Of a stretch of 64,000 nt of DNA, positions 60,713 through 64,000 are shown one piece after another. Every line of letters begins with the position of its first letter. Position 1 is the stretch's first letter. Below the pieces are notes generated by a model. The model ran no database searches, was not told the DNA's origin, and saw only the letters and a program-made list of their open reading frames with translations. The translations under genes and the position numbers were made by a program. Source of the DNA: an uncultured Bacteroidales bacterium (lineage in GTDB: Bacteria > Bacteroidota > Bacteroidia > Bacteroidales > Bacteroidaceae); assembly GCA_937898885.1 (NCBI GenBank), contig CALDKD010000071.1:1-64000 (forward strand), read 5' to 3'.

Positions 60713-63700
60713 TTAGAAGTTGTCTCTTACGCAACGGGCACAAGTTGATTTTTGTAAAAATTGGCCGCCTCCAAAGTCTGTCGTTAAGGTTCCCGACCCC
60801 CTATAATACCCTATTGCATATCTTTCCATATCCTTTTTATTGCCATTAAGTCCAAGCGACCAATATGTCCTTGTTACGTATCCAATACTGGTATTACCTT
60901 CATCCCAGAAATTCTTTGGCAGGAAATAGTACAAAAAACACATTTCTCTATTGTTTGGCAGTCTATATCCATCTGCACAATATGGATTACTGTTTATTGT
61001 GATGTTGCCATTTAGTGTTAATAAGTCAGTCTCTTCATAAGTCTTGGCATCTGCAGGCGCCAAAGCAATAAATGATTGTGGCAATCTGTTGTTTGTAACC
61101 ATATCTTCTTGATTGTATATAAAATCCGTCAGTCGGTTTTCCCTATAATTGTCTTCGGACATATTACTCAGATCGAATTTAATATTCTTTGACGGATTGT
61201 ATGTGCCGTTAATAGGAGTATTATCCTCATAAGTCACCTTTACATAAGGTTCGACTTCCACTTTAGGACTTGCATCTGCTGGCAGGCCCAGGTTACGGCA
61301 GCAGCGGATATGGAATCTGTTGCCTCCTGTAGCAGCTGTAGAACCCTGATAGTAATTAGCAAAGTAACTGACGCTGCCATATTCCTCAGCCCAAATAATA
61401 GTTGCTTGTCCTTTTCCACTTTCATTTTTACCGTTACTCGTCAGGTAGTGATAATGCCAGTTTGTTGAATTATAAGGGTAGTATTCCGCCTCTTTATCAA
61501 TAGATACCTCTCCGGCCCAAATACCGGCAATCTGGCCAGTTGTTGCCATATACCAGCGTATCTCATTACCCTGTATTATGCCGTCGCCATTATTATCTCT
61601 GTTTCTTCGCATACACTGGTACGCATAGTAGTCATAATAGTGAGCGCGTCCATCATCTTGATCCATTCGGAAAGGAATATAATCCTCAGATGAATTCTCA
61701 TGGCTCTCTGCAGTAAGGTTGAGATATGTGCTCCACTTCACAGTACTCGGTCGATCAGTTTCGGTATACCATTTATCGTTAGCAGGATCAAAAAGATCCC
61801 ATTCTCTTACTGTGTTCAGTCTACCATTGGTAGTGCTGTTAATGTCGGGATACATCATATCGTATGTCTCATTTTTATACGTGGCGGCATAAACACATCG
61901 CCAGTTGTCCTTATCATCATCACGAACAGTATTCTCATCTACAGTCTCTACGCCCCAAGCCGTCTTTAGGTCAGCCTTTGTGGTGCTGTACAGAGTCTGA
62001 ATTACGCGTTGCTTGATGGAGAGTGTGGAGCTGGTTACCATACTCTCCTTGTCGGAGCTCTCCTTGGTCGATGTGATTATGTGCATCTCGCGTGGCTTTA
62101 CGTTAGGACCTGCAAACTGTTTCCAGAAGTCTTGCGGTGTAGAGCCGCCACGGGGATCTGCCTCGTAGTAGTTCTCGTTTACAAATACGGTAACAGCCAT
62201 CTTGCCATCGCTGGTGAAGTAGTTGGTTTGGCCAGCCTCTTTCAAGCTTTTTTGCCTCTTCAGATATTCCACCAGTTCCACTACCGTCATGGTAGGTGAG
62301 GTTGAGCCGGTGTAATTTGCTGTGTAATCGAAGGTATAATTGGAATCATAAGGTTTATATTCTCTTCTGTTCAGTTTATATGATCCGTCATAGTTCCTTT
62401 CATTTACGCGGAACTCCACCCACTTGTAGTCGCAGGGGATGGGGACTTCTGTGCCTTTCCCTTCGGCGAACGGAGTATAGACGTACCAGGTGGTCAAATC
62501 CTTATCCACATTGTCTGCATAGAATGTGTGTACGAACGTCTCGTAGTGTGCATCGGCGTGGAAGTAGTTCTCCTTTGCCATGATTACTCTTCCTGTGGCT
62601 CCTGGAGCAGGCTCATTTGATGTGATTACCTCAACGCTGATGTCATCGACTCCCTTGATGGTTATGTTGTATGTGTATTCGGTATTGCGCTTAGTGTCGA
62701 AGTCGTTTTTGTCTGGTCCGAAGTTGCCAAGGTGTATCTTGTAGGTAAAGTCCGAGCTTAGTGTATAGCCGGTTGCTGAGACCATCTCGCCTTTGTTGTT
62801 GGCCTCTCCATAATACATATCTACTTCTCCCTCCAGTATCAGGTATGTGCCGTATTCCGGCGCGCAAACCCAGGCTCCGTTTCTGCCTGTTGATGTGTCC
62901 TTTGTCTGCTTCTCGCGGTCGGCATAGCTGGCTGCGGTGCTTTTTCCGGTTCTGTCGGCATAGTTCTCCATACTATAGAATGAGAAATTGTATGTCTTTT
63001 TGCCGCTGCTCGTGCCCTCGTGGAACACCCTCTGGTATGATGACGTGAAGTAGCTATCCTTAGCATCCTCAGACTTAGAGAATGATGTCTTGTCGTTGTC
63101 GCTGTCTTCGAACAGGTATGATGTCATTGGCAGGTTGACCACCTTCCATTGCCTCATGTTGAGGGTCTTGATTGTTGGCTTACCGCTTGATTCCGGGTCT
63201 GCGAATGTGATGTTGACGTTAATCTTGGCGTTCACCCTGTCAAGGCAAAGAAGTGCTTTGTTTCCAGTCACAGTATTTGAGTATGTTGTTCCTGCTGTGG
63301 TTTCCACAGAGCCGTCTGTTTTGATGTTTACGTTCTTGACCCAGCCTGACATAAGGAAGAATCCGTCGTTCGTAAGTGTCTTCTGCGCCAGTGTGGCGGT
63401 GAATTTCCTGATGTCGGCCTCGGTGCTTATCTTGCTGGTCAGTTTGTCCACGTCAATATTGTATGCTGCCTCGGATATGTTGGCAATGGCGTAGATGTTG
63501 CAGTTGCTGGCTGATACGCCTGGCAGTTTTATCTGCCCGTTCGTGCCACCAGACTCTGATTGCGAGTATGAGGAGACTTTTTCCGTGTATCCGGATGTAA
63601 GATAGTTTCCCTCGCTGTCGTAAACCGCCACATAGAAGTTATAGACCTTTCCCTCGTACTCAGGGCCGAGTGTCATCCTGGTAACCTGCAGGTCTCCAAT

Positions 63701-63844
63701 GTTGGAAACGCAGAAGGGGATGCTCATCTCAACTGGGACTCCCTCCTCAAAGGTAGAGCCAGTGTTACTGACAATGGCCTCTCGCGCGCAGGAGGCGATA
63801 ATAAATGATATGGTAGCTATCGTGAATAGAAAATGACTTTTCAT
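60713..63844 (-). CDS. DUF4906/fimbrillin-like surface lipoprotein
   Basis: A 1043-residue lipoprotein from the preferred ATG at 63844 (lipobox IASC, Cys19); an in-frame ATG at 63853 adds three residues. Residues about 25-215 look like fimbrillin-type beta domains (VYNFYVAVYDSEGNYL; IYAIANISEAAY). The middle (about 320-460) has the EYTYNITIKGVDDISVEV strand I associate with DUF4906. The C-terminal third has a perfect EF-hand-type calcium loop at about 750-761 (DNNGDGIIQGNE) and closes with YRLPNNREMC and CARCVRDNF. It is probably a fimbrial tip or adhesin component, which is inference. A partial fimbrillin-like gene precedes it on the same strand, 33 bases away. Confidence 0.78.
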   Translation of the reverse strand: MKSHFLFTIATISFIIASCAREAIVSNTGSTFEEGVPVEMSIPFCVSNIGDLQVTRMTLGPEYEGKVYNFYVAVYDSEGNYLTSGYTEKVSSYSQSESGGTNGQIKLPGVSASNCNIYAIANISEAAYNIDVDKLTSKISTEADIRKFTATLAQKTLTNDGFFLMSGWVKNVNIKTDGSVETTAGTTYSNTVTGNKALLCLDRVNAKINVNITFADPESSGKPTIKTLNMRQWKVVNLPMTSYLFEDSDNDKTSFSKSEDAKDSYFTSSYQRVFHEGTSSGKKTYNFSFYSMENYADRTGKSTAASYADREKQTKDTSTGRNGAWVCAPEYGTYLILEGEVDMYYGEANNKGEMVSATGYTLSSDFTYKIHLGNFGPDKNDFDTKRNTEYTYNITIKGVDDISVEVITSNEPAPGATGRVIMAKENYFHADAHYETFVHTFYADNVDKDLTTWYVYTPFAEGKGTEVPIPCDYKWVEFRVNERNYDGSYKLNRREYKPYDSNYTFDYTANYTGSTSPTMTVVELVEYLKRQKSLKEAGQTNYFTSDGKMAVTVFVNENYYEADPRGGSTPQDFWKQFAGPNVKPREMHIITSTKESSDKESMVTSSTLSIKQRVIQTLYSTTKADLKTAWGVETVDENTVRDDDKDNWRCVYAATYKNETYDMMYPDINSTTNGRLNTVREWDLFDPANDKWYTETDRPSTVKWSTYLNLTAESHENSSEDYIPFRMDQDDGRAHYYDYYAYQCMRRNRDNNGDGIIQGNEIRWYMATTGQIAGIWAGEVSIDKEAEYYPYNSTNWHYHYLTSNGKNESGKGQATIIWAEEYGSVSYFANYYQGSTAATGGNRFHIRCCRNLGLPADASPKVEVEPYVKVTYEDNTPINGTYNPSKNIKFDLSNMSEDNYRENRLTDFIYNQEDMVTNNRLPQSFIALAPADAKTYEETDLLTLNGNITINSNPYCADGYRLPNNREMCFLYYFLPKNFWDEGNTSIGYVTRTYWSLGLNGNKKDMERYAIGYYRGSGTLTTDFGGGQFLQKSTCARCVRDNF

Positions 63845-63877
63845 AACAATCAAAATTACGTTAGTACGGAGATATGA

Positions 63878-64000
63878 TTACTTGAATGTCGCGTCGCCGC
63901 CTCCCGGAATCCATTTTGCCGCATCGAGGTACAACGTCAGGCCCTCACTGCCGGTAAGCGAGTATATGTAGGTCTTGCCGGGCTCCCAGCTGCCGGTTGA
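63878..64000 (-). CDS. C-terminal end of a fimbrillin-like protein (cut by the window edge)
   Basis: The last 40 codons and stop of a minus-strand gene continuing past the window. The visible part reads GSWEPGKTYIYSLTGSEGL, then LYLDAAKWIPGGG and ends in FK. The pattern (W-x-x-G-K-x-Y-x-Y then a closing W-x-x-G-G) is typical of the C-terminal strand of Bacteroidetes fimbrillin or Mfa-like proteins. It lies 33 bases upstream of the DUF4906-like gene, so the two are probably one fimbrial operon. It is too short for a firm family call. Confidence 0.6.
   Translation of the reverse strand, partial: STGSWEPGKTYIYSLTGSEGLTLYLDAAKWIPGGGDATFK

Noticed and set aside
62502..62510. TTATCCACA, a perfect DnaA box
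   Set aside because: It is single, lies inside the DUF4906-like coding region, and no cluster or AT-rich unwinding region is nearby. One 9-base match is expected by chance.

Overview
The window looks like chromosomal DNA of a Bacteroidales bacterium (phylum Bacteroidota). Four things point there. Several gene starts follow the Bacteroidetes-type promoter (TTTG, about 20 bases, then TAnnTTTG). There is a PorZ-type protein of the type IX secretion system (T9SS), and two large exported proteins end in short sorting-like domains. Families common in this phylum are present (DUF2723, DUF4294, DUF4906/fimbrillin-like lipoproteins, an M49 peptidase with HECLGH). Gene context (uvrC-dtd-deoC behind mnmG-apt; leuS-yitT-rdgB-porZ) is also typical. 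I cannot name a genus with confidence. No tRNA, rRNA, CRISPR array, phage or intact insertion sequence was seen.

Layout. 0-6 kb: a glutamine synthetase and a GH3 beta-glucosidase on the minus strand, then a divergent lipoprotein dipeptidyl peptidase III. 6-11 kb: metK with a CNNM-type membrane protein, then a radical SAM protein and PBP4 (dacB). 10.6-19 kb: a minus-strand run with a polysaccharide deacetylase, a DUF2723 membrane glycosyltransferase-like protein, purD overlapping a THUMP-domain RNA methyltransferase with a long charged tail, a lytic transglycosylase and a small secreted protein. 19-27.5 kb: a sirtuin, a 981-residue exported protein with three tandem modules, mutS and a GltS-type carrier. 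27.5-35 kb: a secreted carbohydrate and phosphoesterase group (GH9 cellulase, modular metallophosphoesterase, CE1-like esterase, YkuE-like phosphoesterase). 35-42 kb: the leuS-yitT-rdgB-porZ operon. 42-51 kb: a SpoU methyltransferase, DUF4294, a helix-hairpin-helix/beta-barrel protein, lgt, ychF, polA and a polyprenyl synthetase. 51-57 kb: mnmG-apt-uvrC-dtd-deoC. 57-64 kb is the accessory part: an N-terminally truncated outer-membrane barrel gene, an unknown membrane protein, an ECF sigma factor with a four-helix membrane partner, a structured non-coding stretch, and two fimbrillin/DUF4906-like genes, the second running off the window end.

Most of the window is housekeeping. The strongest non-gene signal is a 16-base site at 55255-55270 that matches the parS chromosome-partition consensus exactly, between mnmG and apt. 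Other points worth a look are a DNA polymerase I whose proofreading motifs are all replaced, a sirtuin without its zinc cysteines, a three-fold repeated exported protein, a 94-base near-palindrome at 60.35 kb, and two hairpins about 55 kb apart that share a core. I found no convincing new defence or mobile system.
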